Shown: in pieces, positions 6,347 to 16,218 of the stretch
Numbering within the stretch: the first letter of the stretch is position 1
Layout: each line of letters begins with the position of its first letter
NCBI GenBank assembly: GCA_964388965.1
Contig: CAYMCP010000032.1
Coordinates: 1-36,747, forward strand
DNA length: 36,747 nucleotides
Direction of reading: 5' to 3'
Source: Albibeggiatoa sp964388965
GTDB lineage: Bacteria; Pseudomonadota; Gammaproteobacteria; Beggiatoales; Beggiatoaceae
Made by a program: the position numbers and the translations under genes
The notes under the pieces: generated by a model
Databases searched by the model: none
Seen by the model: the letters and a program-made list of their open reading frames with translations, nothing else
What the model was told of the DNA's origin: nothing

Positions 6347-9028
6347 TTAATGCGCTTCGTCCCAATTCATACCCGCTCCAACTTCAACCAGTAACGGCAC
6401 ATCCAAATTTGCTACTTGTATCATCCGTTGCGGAATCTCAACTTTTGCCTGCTGCACTAGATCATCAGCGACTTCAAATACTAATTCATCATGTACTTGC
6501 ATTAATATCCGAATATCAAGCTGTTGCGCATCAATCCAATTTTGCAATACAATCATCGCTAATTTAATAATATCTGCCGCTGTTCCCTGCATAGGTGCAT
6601 TAATCGCACTGCGTTCAGCATATTGTTTACGCTGATAATTACGCGAATGAATATCAGGAATATACAAACGTCGCCCGAATACAGTCTCTACAAAACCCTG
6701 TTTTTTTGCCATTTCGCGGGTATTTTCCATATATTGCTTAACTTTAGGATATTGAGCAAAATAAGCATCAATATAAAATTGCGCCTTATTACGCTCAATA
6801 CCTAACTGTTGCGCTAAACCAAACGCTTGCATTCCATAAATTAAACCAAAATTTACAGCTTTTGCATCACGCCGTTGCGTTTTTGTTATCGCATCCAATG
6901 GCGTATCGAATACTTGCGCTGCGGTTGCCTGATGAATATCCTCACCTTTGGCAAACGCATCTAATAATTTTTCATCTTGAGATAAATGCGCCATAATCCG
7001 CAACTCAATTTGCGAATAATCTGCTGCAATAAGTTGATAACCTTTTTCAGCGATAAAAGCTTGACGAATGCGCCGACCTTCTGACGTGCGAATCGGAATA
7101 TTTTGTAAATTGGGTGAACTTGACGATAAACGCCCAGTAGTCGTCACAGCTTGATGGTAAGAAGTATGAATGCGCCCCGTTTTAGGGTGAATTTGTTGCG
7201 CTAACGCATCTGTATAGGTAGATTTTAACTTGCTTAAACTACGATAAGCTAAAATAATGCTCGGCAATTCGTAATTTTTTGCCAATTCTTCCAATACCTC
7301 CACCGAAGTTGAAGCATCACCTTTGGCAGTTTTCTTCCACGTTGGTAATTTTAAATCTTCAAATAATATTTTCTGTAACTGCTTGGGAGAATTAAGATTA
7401 AATATTGTTTTCGCTGAATTATACGCTTGTTGCTCTAAGACTTCTAATTCAGAGGCTAATTGTAAACTTTGCTGATATAATTTATCACTATCTAATTTCA
7501 CTCCATTACGCTCAATTCGCATTAAAATAGGGACTAATGGCATTTCTATTTCATGATAGATTTTGTATAAACTATCTTGTAAGCGTGAATATAAAGTTTG
7601 ATGTAATTGCCAAGTAATATCAGCGTCTTCCGCTGCATACGCTGCCGCTTGTTCCAAGCTGATTTGATTAAAAGTCAGTTGTTTTTTACCTTTACCCGCA
7701 ATATCTTCAAAACGTACTGTATCCAAATGTAAATGCTTGGTTGCTAAACTCGCCATATCATGTTTTACAGTGCTATTTAACACATAAGATTCAAGCATCG
7801 TGTCATAAGCAATTCCACGCAAATTAATACCGTAATTCGCTAAAATATGTGCATCAAATTTAATATTTTGTCCAATTTTTTTTATATTTGGATTTTCAAG
7901 CAATAATTTCAATTTTTCTAATACCATATCACGCCCAAGCTGTTCAGGTGCGCCCATATAATCATGCGCCACAGGAATATAAGCCGCTTCACCAGTTTGC
8001 ACACTAAATGATATACCAATTAACTCCGCACTAAGATAATCTAAACTATTGGTTTCAGTATCAAAAGCAAAACAATCAACTTGTTGTAAACGCTGTAACC
8101 ATGTACTAAATGCGTCTTGGGTCAAAATAGTCTGATAATCAGTTTTTTGTTCTGTTTTAGTTTCTACGTTATCATGACGCAGTTCCTCTAACCATTCACG
8201 TTTAAAATTTAACTCAGTAAATAACGTTAATAACTGCTCGGTATCAATTTGACACATCATTAATTGTTGTGGTGTGTCATGTAATTCAACATCTGTTTTA
8301 AGCGTAATTAATTTTCGGGTAATCGTGAGATGAGAGATTGAGTTGCGCAGATTTTCGCCAATTTTACCCTTAATTTTATCTGCTTGCTGAATAATATTAT
8401 CTAAATTACCGTGTTGATTTATCCATTTAACAGCCGTTTTAGGACCAACTTTATCTACACCTTTGATATTATCAGCGTTATCACCAATTAAAGTTAAATA
8501 ATCTACAATTTGGCTTGGCATAATACCAAATTTATCTTTTACGCCTTGTACGTCCAAACGTATATTTTTCATGGTATCAATTAAATGAATTTTATCGGTC
8601 ACAATTTGCGCTAAATCCTTGTCACCAGTGAAGATAATGCTATTCATGCCTAATTGCTGTGCTTGTAATGCCAATGTTGCAAGGATGTCATCTGCTTCTA
8701 CGCCCTCTTTTTTAATGATAGGAAAACCCATCGCTTTAATAATTTGTAGCGTGTAATCAAATTGTTGTACCAATTCGTCTGGAGTAGGTGGACGGTTCGC
8801 TTTATATTCTGGATAGATTTCATCACGAAAGGTTTTAGCTTGGCTATCAAATACAATCGCTGCATATTCAGGTTTATAGTCTCGAAGCAGGTTGCGCAAC
8901 ATGCTCGTCATGCCGAATACCGCACCAGTCGGCACACCTTGAGCGTTAGTTAGGGGCGGTAAAGCGTGATAAGCGCGGAATAAATATGATGAGCCGTCAA
9001 CGAGAAAAAGAGTATTTGAATTGTCCAT
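6347..9028 (-). CDS. polA: DNA polymerase I
   Basis: Repair and Okazaki-fragment polymerase, 893 residues. The N-terminal 5'-3' exonuclease (about 1-290) starts with LFLVDGSSYLFRAYHALPPL and has the EGVEADDILATLA metal-binding motif. The 3'-5' proofreading domain keeps its catalytic residues: D323 and E325 in FDTET, and YAAEDADITW for the third motif, so proofreading looks intact. The polymerase domain has motif A with D670 (DYSQIELR), the O-helix motif B (RRDAKAVNFGLIYG) and motif C with D847 (VHDELVFE). The ATG start is clear from the family N-terminus, though its ribosome binding site is weak. It lies downstream of ppc on the same strand, about 75 bases away. Confidence 0.96.
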   Translation of the reverse strand: MDNSNTLFLVDGSSYLFRAYHALPPLTNAQGVPTGAVFGMTSMLRNLLRDYKPEYAAIVFDSQAKTFRDEIYPEYKANRPPTPDELVQQFDYTLQIIKAMGFPIIKKEGVEADDILATLALQAQQLGMNSIIFTGDKDLAQIVTDKIHLIDTMKNIRLDVQGVKDKFGIMPSQIVDYLTLIGDNADNIKGVDKVGPKTAVKWINQHGNLDNIIQQADKIKGKIGENLRNSISHLTITRKLITLKTDVELHDTPQQLMMCQIDTEQLLTLFTELNFKREWLEELRHDNVETKTEQKTDYQTILTQDAFSTWLQRLQQVDCFAFDTETNSLDYLSAELIGISFSVQTGEAAYIPVAHDYMGAPEQLGRDMVLEKLKLLLENPNIKKIGQNIKFDAHILANYGINLRGIAYDTMLESYVLNSTVKHDMASLATKHLHLDTVRFEDIAGKGKKQLTFNQISLEQAAAYAAEDADITWQLHQTLYSRLQDSLYKIYHEIEMPLVPILMRIERNGVKLDSDKLYQQSLQLASELEVLEQQAYNSAKTIFNLNSPKQLQKILFEDLKLPTWKKTAKGDASTSVEVLEELAKNYELPSIILAYRSLSKLKSTYTDALAQQIHPKTGRIHTSYHQAVTTTGRLSSSSPNLQNIPIRTSEGRRIRQAFIAEKGYQLIAADYSQIELRIMAHLSQDEKLLDAFAKGEDIHQATAAQVFDTPLDAITKTQRRDAKAVNFGLIYGMQAFGLAQQLGIERNKAQFYIDAYFAQYPKVKQYMENTREMAKKQGFVETVFGRRLYIPDIHSRNYQRKQYAERSAINAPMQGTAADIIKLAMIVLQNWIDAQQLDIRILMQVHDELVFEVADDLVQQAKVEIPQRMIQVANLDVPLLVEVGAGMNWDEAH

Positions 9029-9102
9029 TATTGTATCTTAATGATATATGCCCGCTTCACACCACCGGTGCGTAGGAATGAGAAAAAATATTGAAAAATA
9101 AA

Positions 9103-11928
9103 TTAACCAGTATTTCGCATTCCGGCAGAAATGGCATTAATACTGCGCAATAACGGATTTAACCAACGCTGTATTTCCGTTTCATCTATTTCTTCTAAAG
9201 CCATTTGCTGACGATATGCTTTCAGTAAACGTACTTGAATCGCATTTAATGGATCAATATAGGCACGACGACGCTCTAACGACAATAATAACAAAGGATT
9301 TTCTGCCAGTAGCGTATCACTTTGTGTAATTGCTAAAATGTATTTAACTGTCCGCTCATATTCATCCACAATGACGTTATAAATCCGCTCTGCTGTTTCG
9401 GTATCTTCCGATAATGCAGCGTATTCCTTCATAATTGATGTATCAGCTTTATACAAACCCATTTGGATATTGCTAAGTAATACTTTGAAAAAAGCCCAGT
9501 TAGTATACATTTTTTGCAAAATAGCTAAATTTTCTGTATTTTTATTGCAAAACTTCTCGATTGCAGTACCTAAACCATACCATGCTGGCAAAGTATGCCG
9601 TGATTGAGACCAGCCAAATACCCAAGGAATTGCACGAATTGAGTATTTTGATGGATTATCTTGTTGGCGACGCGCAGGACGTGAACCAATATTCATTAAA
9701 CCAATTTCAGATACAGGTGTCGTTTCGTAAAAATATTTTAAAAAGCCCTCCGTGTGATCAGTTAAATCTCGGTAATGTTTTTCACCATATTGCGCTAATT
9801 CTTGCATTATGTCGCAATATTCAGCTTGCTCGCCATTTTGATTGGTGATCATAGAATGACTAGACGCTTTAAGCAAACCTGCTGAACCAACTGCTAACTC
9901 GTACATTGCCGTTTCTGGATTGCTATATTTATAGGCTAATACTTCACCTTGTTCAGTAAATTTAATTTGTCCATCTACTGTAGCAAAGGGTTGTGAGGCA
10001 ATCGCGTCATAAGTCGGTCCACCACCGCGCCCCACACTTCCTCCGCGACCGTGAAATAAGCGACTTTCTACGTCGTAGGATTTTAATAATTGCGTGACTT
10101 TTTTCTGTGCTTCGTACAGCAACCACGCAGAAGAAATAATACCGCCGTCTTTACACGAGTCGGAATAACCTAACATCACCTCTTGGGTATTTCCCGAAGC
10201 TTGTAATAATTGGCGATAAATTGTATTTTTCAATAATTCTGCTAAAACATCATCAATATGCGCTAAATCTTCAATTGTTTCAAACAGTGGCGAAATTGCA
10301 ATGTGACAATACCATTGTCCATCATCTTGTTTGCCGATGAGGTCTTTTTGCATCGCCAGCAGCATGACTTCTAGTACATGACTTGCGGTGTGTGTCATGG
10401 AAATCACGTAGCTGCCAAATGCCTCGCTACTGATTTCTTGCTGCATTTTGCGCATTACTTGGAAAACAGCTAACGTTTCTGTGGTATCTTCAGACAATTC
10501 AGCGTCAGCGAGATCAATTTTATCTAAGGTTTTTAAGCTATTTGTTAATAATTCGCAACGTGCTGTTTCATCCAAAGTTTGATAATCTATACCACGCAAT
10601 TTGAGTAATTCTGCCACCGTTTCAGTATGTCGTGTGGATTCTTGGCGAATGTCTAATTTTACCAAGTAAAAACCAAATGTTTCGACTAAACGCAGTAAAT
10701 CTTTTAATTTGCCATCTGCGACCTGTTTATCACCGTGACTATGTAGAGAATCACGAATAATCAATAAATCTCGATAAAATTCTTGTTCACTGGCGTAACC
10801 GCGTTTTTGTTTTTCCGCTAACAATAAGCCTGTTTTTTCACCACTTAAATGTGCTCTGGCAGCCTCTAAATTATTTTGCAATCGATTAGACATGATGCTT
10901 AATTTACGTCGATAAGGCTCATGATCTAAACGTGCAAATGTATCACAATCATTCTGCTCACATGCGTCAATATCAGCGACTAAACTGGTTTGAAATTCTT
11001 CATTTGGTTGGCATAAAGTCGAGCTGTGCGTTAAAATCCCAGCTAATTCATTAACGCGCCGCCAATATTCTTGTAATATTTCACAAGTGTGCATTCGCAA
11101 AGCTTTTTCAGTAATATCTGCTTTGACAAATGGATTACCATCGCGGTCGCCGCCTATCCATGAGCCAAAACGTAAAAAACTAGGTACAACAATACTAACT
11201 GGTTTTTCATTGCCATAACTACGTTTAATGCTACGTTCAACGGCGAGGTAAGTACGTGGTACGGCTCTAAACAAACTTTCACGGAAATAATGTAAGCCGT
11301 TATTAATTTCATCTTCAACGTTGAGTTTCTGCATTCGTACCTCGTCGGTACGCCATAAAATATGGATTTGTGCCGCTAATTCTGATTCTAATTCAGCGCG
11401 CTCAATGCGGCTTAAACGGCGTTGGCTAAGGCGTTCTGCGGTGACGAAAATACGGCGAAGCGCATTCATGACAGCTCGCCGCCGCGCTTCTGTGGGATGT
11501 GCGGTCATTACGGGGTAATATACCATTTGATTGAGAATATTTTGTAATTGCTCTTCCGTTACCCCTTCGCTGACCATACCGCGTAAAGTGTTATCAAACG
11601 AGCCTTCCCACAGCGGTCCACCGAGATGAATTTGACGAACACGGCGTAAATGGCGGTGTAATTCGTCGGCTATGTTAATCAAACTGAAATAGATATTGAA
11701 AGCGCGGACGACTTCAGTGATAACTTCTGGAGATAGAGCTTGGATAAGACGTTGTAATTGCCGCCTTTTCGCCGCGTCTTCCTGCTCAATTAAGGATAAA
11801 TAACCTTTTCGTAGGGTTTCGATTGTTGCGTATACCTGACCGTCGGCGCGTTCCAAAAGGACTTTACCTAAAATATTACCCAACAATTTGACACAACGAC
11901 GTAGTGATTTATCACGTAGTTTATCCAT
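9103..11928 (-). CDS. ppc: Phosphoenolpyruvate carboxylase
   Basis: PEPC carboxylates phosphoenolpyruvate with bicarbonate to oxaloacetate, refilling the TCA cycle. Key motifs: TAHPTEARRR with the catalytic His (H144 from the start chosen here), FGSWIGGDRDGNP, the GYSDSCKDGG lysine loop, FHGRGGSVGRGGGP, and the C-terminal RNTG, where the family's conserved tail ends. An upstream ATG at 11985 would add 19 residues of unconserved sequence. I prefer the start at 11928 because MDKLRDKSLRRCVKLLG matches the way PEPCs begin and places the catalytic His near its usual position; neither start has a strong ribosome binding site. It is divergent from the CHASE2-GGDEF-EAL gene. Confidence 0.93.
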   Translation of the reverse strand: MDKLRDKSLRRCVKLLGNILGKVLLERADGQVYATIETLRKGYLSLIEQEDAAKRRQLQRLIQALSPEVITEVVRAFNIYFSLINIADELHRHLRRVRQIHLGGPLWEGSFDNTLRGMVSEGVTEEQLQNILNQMVYYPVMTAHPTEARRRAVMNALRRIFVTAERLSQRRLSRIERAELESELAAQIHILWRTDEVRMQKLNVEDEINNGLHYFRESLFRAVPRTYLAVERSIKRSYGNEKPVSIVVPSFLRFGSWIGGDRDGNPFVKADITEKALRMHTCEILQEYWRRVNELAGILTHSSTLCQPNEEFQTSLVADIDACEQNDCDTFARLDHEPYRRKLSIMSNRLQNNLEAARAHLSGEKTGLLLAEKQKRGYASEQEFYRDLLIIRDSLHSHGDKQVADGKLKDLLRLVETFGFYLVKLDIRQESTRHTETVAELLKLRGIDYQTLDETARCELLTNSLKTLDKIDLADAELSEDTTETLAVFQVMRKMQQEISSEAFGSYVISMTHTASHVLEVMLLAMQKDLIGKQDDGQWYCHIAISPLFETIEDLAHIDDVLAELLKNTIYRQLLQASGNTQEVMLGYSDSCKDGGIISSAWLLYEAQKKVTQLLKSYDVESRLFHGRGGSVGRGGGPTYDAIASQPFATVDGQIKFTEQGEVLAYKYSNPETAMYELAVGSAGLLKASSHSMITNQNGEQAEYCDIMQELAQYGEKHYRDLTDHTEGFLKYFYETTPVSEIGLMNIGSRPARRQQDNPSKYSIRAIPWVFGWSQSRHTLPAWYGLGTAIEKFCNKNTENLAILQKMYTNWAFFKVLLSNIQMGLYKADTSIMKEYAALSEDTETAERIYNVIVDEYERTVKYILAITQSDTLLAENPLLLLSLERRRAYIDPLNAIQVRLLKAYRQQMALEEIDETEIQRWLNPLLRSINAISAGMRNTG

Positions 11929-12096
11929 ACCTATCGCCCATTTCTTTGATAAGTTGCTAAACAGCACAGCTTGCGTATGATACATGAAGTCATACTGAAA
12001 GAATAATTGTTTATCTCTATCGTGAGAATAAATAATTTCGTAATTATCTTGCCATTGTTGATAGGCACATAAAATACCTCATAGTCTAGCATTGTG

Positions 12097-12105
12097 TGGT
12101 ATGCT
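12097..12105 (+). promoter_or_regulatory. Candidate extended -10 for the CHASE2-GGDEF-EAL gene
   Basis: TGGTATGCT matches the extended -10 pattern with two changes in the hexamer, 32 bases before the ATG at 12138. If real, it makes the longer GTG start at 12096 impossible. No -35 match is visible. Confidence 0.35.
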
Positions 12106-12137
12106 TAGATACAAAATCTGAAGCGTTCGTAAGTAAT

Positions 12138-14792
12138 ATGATTGTCAAGTTTTTTATGCACATACTAAAGCCTCGTTTATCTCTCAAACACGCCAATATA
12201 GGGTTAGGTTCGACCCTGATTACGATCAGTATTTTTGTATTGGCACTATTGGGCGCACGTCAAATTGGATTATTAGAGCCGCTAGAGTTAGTCGCCTACG
12301 ATTGGATGCTGCGTCAGCAACCTGATATGGGAATAGACCCGCGTTTACTCGTAGTAGAAATTACAGAAGATGATATTCGTCAACAACGGCGTTGGCCACT
12401 ACCTGACCAAGTGCTTGCTGATGCGTTAAAAAATTTATTACAGCATGAGCCTGCCGTAATTGGTTTGGATAATTATCGGGATTTTCCACAAGAACCAGGA
12501 CATCAAGCGTTAGCAGAGCAATTGCAACAAACAAATATTGTGGTTATCCGCAAACTTGGTCAGAATAATACCCTAGCGATTCCTGCACCAGGCTATGTTG
12601 CGCCAGAACAAATTGGTTTTAATGATTTAGTCGTAGATACTGACAGCATTGTGCGCCGTAGTTTATTATTTATGCAATTTGATGATATAATTTATCCTTC
12701 ATTTAGTTTATTATTATTTTCACATTATTTAGCGCACCAACACCAAATTTTCCCTACCAATAATTCAGATAATCCCAGTCAATTTGAAATGGGTAAAGCG
12801 GTGGTATTACCATTAACGGCAACCAGTGGTGCGTATCAAAATGTAGATTCACGCGGCTATCAGATTTTACTACGCTATCGCACTGGGCAAAAAGTTGCGC
12901 GTCACGTTACTTTAAAACAGGTAATAACGGGTGACATTAAACCTGAATGGATTAAAGATAAAATTGTGCTAATCGGCACAACTGCACATAGCATTAAAGA
13001 TGGTTTTACCACTCCATTCAGCGCAGTATCTGACACGGTATTAATGCCGGGGGTCTACATTCACGCACAGATTATCAGTCAAATTTTAACAGCCGCACTA
13101 CAAAATCCACAGGTTGAGCCTGAATATAATGAAAATTTACATTTATTACAAACGCTAGGCTATAAACCATTATTTTTATTTTGGCATGATAACTTAGAAA
13201 TAGTATGGATTGTATTTTGGGCGATACTTGGCGGTATGTTAGCGTGGTATATACAACAGCCTTTTAAATTAGCAATAACTTTTATCATCAGTTTAATGAT
13301 ACTAACTGGCGTTTGTTTTATTTTATTCATTCGCGGTTTTTGGATTCCGGTAAGCACACCAATTCTAGCTTTTCTGATTTCTGGTATTAGTGTAATTAGC
13401 TCCAGACTTGTTTATGATGCACTATATGATAATTTAACAGGTTTACCAAATCGTGCTTTTTTAATCAGTAAATTTAATCGTTTACAAAATTATTACCATA
13501 AATTACACGCTTACCATTTAATAAAAAATGAAAAAAAACTTATTGCAGCAGTAATTTTATGGGATATTGACAGATTTAAAATTTTAAATATTGTATTGGG
13601 ACACAGGCTAGGTGATTTATTGCTGATTGAACTCACTCAGCGCATTATTACCTTACTCGAAGCACAACAAATTAAACGGAGTCACTACACCTTTTCCAGA
13701 GTAGGCGGTAACGAATTTGGTCTATTATTGAAATTACCGCCACATAGTTTGGAAGTAAGGCGAATTGCAGAGGTCATTCAAAAAGCGACACAACAAACTT
13801 TTATTGTGGAAAATCAAGAAGTCTTTATTACTACTAGTATTGGTATTGCTTTTGGTTATGTGAGCGAAAAACGTGATTTATTACGAGATGCTTATGCCGC
13901 AATGTATCGGGCTAAAACGTCAACAAATGCTAAAATTGAGCTATTTAAATCTACAATGGAAAGTAGTGCCGTTGCACAATTTGAGTTAGAGCGCAATTTA
14001 CGTCAAGCGGTAATACAACATAAAAAAAACGCAATAGATGATATTAAATTAATTTTTCCGGTTTATTATCAGCCTTTAATTGAGTTAAAAACCGGTAAAA
14101 TTATTGGATTTGAAGCATTATTGCGCTGGAATCATCACGAACACGGCGTAATATCACCAAATATTTTTATTCCGATTGCTGAAGAAACAGGCTTGATTTT
14201 ATCATTAGGCGAATGGGTATTAAGTGAGGCTTGCCGTCAGGTACGTGAATGGCAAATTAAATATGCTGCATACGAAAATTTAATGATTGGAGTGAATTTA
14301 TCAGCGAAACAATTTAATCAAACTAATTTAATTGATTGTATTCAAAGTACTCTAAATAGAACAGGGTTATCTGCATCAACATTAAAATTAGAAATTACTG
14401 AAAGTATCATTATGGATGATTTTAAAGTTAGTATCGCAATGATGACAATGTTAAAAAATCTAGGCATTAAATTAGGTATTGATGATTTTGGTACGGGTTA
14501 TTCATCGCTTGCGTACTTAACCCAAATGCCCATCGACACCCTGAAAGTAGATAAATCATTTGTAATGAATATGGGTGTACGCGAAGTCGATATGATTATT
14601 GTAGAAACGATTATTACACTAGCGCATAGCTTGCACATGAGCGTGATTGCAGAAGGCATCGAAAAATTAGAACATGTGTTAAAATTGCATAATTTAGCGT
14701 GTGAATATGGTCAAGGCTATTACTTTTCTAAGCCATTACCACCAAGTCAAGCTGAAAAATTACTCACAACGCAACAACATTTTGTGTTTTAA
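12138..14792 (+). CDS. CHASE2 - GGDEF (degenerate) - EAL membrane signalling protein
   Basis: Numbering is from the in-frame GTG at 12096; the likelier ATG at 12138 is residue 15. A membrane helix at about 36-58 leads into a periplasmic CHASE2 sensor (about 60-340: YDWMLR, VVEITEDDI, GTTAHSIKD), then three membrane helices (about 368-435). The GGDEF domain (about 440-605) has GGNEF at 537-541 instead of GG(D/E)EF, and the usual FKxxND is FKILNI; both changes hit metal or GTP-handling positions, so cyclase activity is doubtful. The EAL domain is intact: EALLRW with E673, VNLSAKQF, EITES, DDFGTGYSS with D796/D797, KVDKSF, AEGIE. The likely net activity is c-di-GMP hydrolysis controlled by a periplasmic signal and perhaps by GTP bound to GGDEF. 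Two polysaccharide genes follow. Confidence 0.9.
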   Translation: MIVKFFMHILKPRLSLKHANIGLGSTLITISIFVLALLGARQIGLLEPLELVAYDWMLRQQPDMGIDPRLLVVEITEDDIRQQRRWPLPDQVLADALKNLLQHEPAVIGLDNYRDFPQEPGHQALAEQLQQTNIVVIRKLGQNNTLAIPAPGYVAPEQIGFNDLVVDTDSIVRRSLLFMQFDDIIYPSFSLLLFSHYLAHQHQIFPTNNSDNPSQFEMGKAVVLPLTATSGAYQNVDSRGYQILLRYRTGQKVARHVTLKQVITGDIKPEWIKDKIVLIGTTAHSIKDGFTTPFSAVSDTVLMPGVYIHAQIISQILTAALQNPQVEPEYNENLHLLQTLGYKPLFLFWHDNLEIVWIVFWAILGGMLAWYIQQPFKLAITFIISLMILTGVCFILFIRGFWIPVSTPILAFLISGISVISSRLVYDALYDNLTGLPNRAFLISKFNRLQNYYHKLHAYHLIKNEKKLIAAVILWDIDRFKILNIVLGHRLGDLLLIELTQRIITLLEAQQIKRSHYTFSRVGGNEFGLLLKLPPHSLEVRRIAEVIQKATQQTFIVENQEVFITTSIGIAFGYVSEKRDLLRDAYAAMYRAKTSTNAKIELFKSTMESSAVAQFELERNLRQAVIQHKKNAIDDIKLIFPVYYQPLIELKTGKIIGFEALLRWNHHEHGVISPNIFIPIAEETGLILSLGEWVLSEACRQVREWQIKYAAYENLMIGVNLSAKQFNQTNLIDCIQSTLNRTGLSASTLKLEITESIIMDDFKVSIAMMTMLKNLGIKLGIDDFGTGYSSLAYLTQMPIDTLKVDKSFVMNMGVREVDMIIVETIITLAHSLHMSVIAEGIEKLEHVLKLHNLACEYGQGYYFSKPLPPSQAEKLLTTQQHFVF

Positions 14793-14826
14793 AATATGTA
14801 AAATAGCTAAAAAGGAATAGATTCTT

Positions 14827-16212
14827 GTGGGCTCAATTCTGATTCTTTCTATTGCATTACTGGCTGTTATTGTCACATCTAATCATTCTGTTCATAAAGC
14901 ATTTCTTTACGTTTATATTCCAACACTTTTATTGTTTCCAAACTATTATTTTTATAACTTTGTTGGTGTACCGGACCCAAATTTTAATCAATCAGTTATT
15001 TTAGTATTATTTGTTGCGTGGATGTTGCAGGGTGCGCAAGGTTGGCGATTTACGGCGACAGATGTGTTAGTGCTCATCTTTGCCTTCTCTAACACATATT
15101 CAGAATATCTCGGTAATGGTTATAACGACGCGCAAAATTTTGGTTTTGATATGATTGCATCAGTCATACTGCCCTATGTGCTCGCCAAAAGTATTATTGT
15201 ACAAAATAACATCAGCGTTGACGTGGCAAAAGTTTTTACTGTATTTATGGTTATCGTTTTTATCATCAGCACGTCTCAATATTTCATGCACAGTTATCAC
15301 ACGATATGGCAAAAAGTGCTAGGTGTTTTTTTTGGCAATCAGGGTTGGATTTGGACGGCGCGTTATCGCAGTGGATTACCACGTTTATCAGGTCCTTTTG
15401 CTCATGCTATTTTATTTGCAACCGCGATGTTTTCAGTATTTTGGTTAGCGATGTGGACTGCAAGAAAAAAAGCATGGAAACAAAATGTTATAGGTATACC
15501 CGCGCAATTATTTGGTTATTTACTTGCACTTATACTACTCATTGCAGGTGTTGCCGGCTTATCGCGTGGACCATTTGGCGCATGGTTTGTCGCAGCAAGC
15601 ATTGTATTAATTGGCTTTACTAAATATCGTTGGGCTTTATTCAGCATTATGATGCTGGTTTTAGCCGCACTTTCAATACAAGTAATTGATTTACTTAGTG
15701 AATATGCCAATTTACAAAGGAGTGATGTAGGTTTTGGTACGATGCAAGAAACCGTCGTTTATCGCACCCATTTGCTACAAAACTATATTGACATCGCCAA
15801 TCAAAGTTATTTATGGGGTTGGGGTAAGGAAAATTTCCCGCTTATACCTGCACAAAAATCAATTGATAATTACTATTTATTGCTTTACTTAGAGCACGGC
15901 ATTTTTTCATTAAGCTCCTTCACACTTATGTTCTTATATGTATCGCTTAAATTATTTGTCCGAGTCATGAGCCAACCTGTTGTACAACCGCTTGGTAGCT
16001 GTTTAGGTATTCACCTATTAGGCATATTAGTCGTGTTTGCGATTTCAGTAGCAACGGTATACTTAGGACAACAATTACTAGCCATGTATTTTATTTTTAT
16101 TGGGTGGAGTGAAGCTTACTTAGCACAACGTAATTTTGATTTTGCGGGACAAACTGTTCCAACAACAACACGACATATAACTGGCTTCCAGTTTAAACGG
16201 ACATTGCAATAG
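14827..16212 (+). CDS. O-antigen ligase / polysaccharide polymerase-like membrane protein
   Basis: A 461-residue polytopic membrane protein with about ten or eleven helices. Family marks of the WaaL/Wzy_C group are visible: RLSGPFAHAILFA (the R-x-SG-x-F-x-H region), GLSRGPFGAW (the SRG segment), and YRTHLLQNYIDIA followed by LWGWG, matching the R...G-x-G pattern near the periplasmic loop. Such proteins join or polymerise lipid-linked polysaccharide in the periplasm; ligase and polymerase cannot be told apart by eye. The start is GTG at 14827 with AAAGGA at 14811-14816. It follows the c-di-GMP gene by 34 bases and precedes the flippase by 6, so the three probably form an operon. Confidence 0.7.
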   Translation: MGSILILSIALLAVIVTSNHSVHKAFLYVYIPTLLLFPNYYFYNFVGVPDPNFNQSVILVLFVAWMLQGAQGWRFTATDVLVLIFAFSNTYSEYLGNGYNDAQNFGFDMIASVILPYVLAKSIIVQNNISVDVAKVFTVFMVIVFIISTSQYFMHSYHTIWQKVLGVFFGNQGWIWTARYRSGLPRLSGPFAHAILFATAMFSVFWLAMWTARKKAWKQNVIGIPAQLFGYLLALILLIAGVAGLSRGPFGAWFVAASIVLIGFTKYRWALFSIMMLVLAALSIQVIDLLSEYANLQRSDVGFGTMQETVVYRTHLLQNYIDIANQSYLWGWGKENFPLIPAQKSIDNYYLLLYLEHGIFSLSSFTLMFLYVSLKLFVRVMSQPVVQPLGSCLGIHLLGILVVFAISVATVYLGQQLLAMYFIFIGWSEAYLAQRNFDFAGQTVPTTTRHITGFQFKRTLQ

Positions 16213-16218
16213 CAAATT

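Noticed and set aside
9063..9070. CACCGGTG palindrome between ppc and polA
   Set aside because: Only 8 bp, no T-run on the minus strand; too short to call an operator or terminator.
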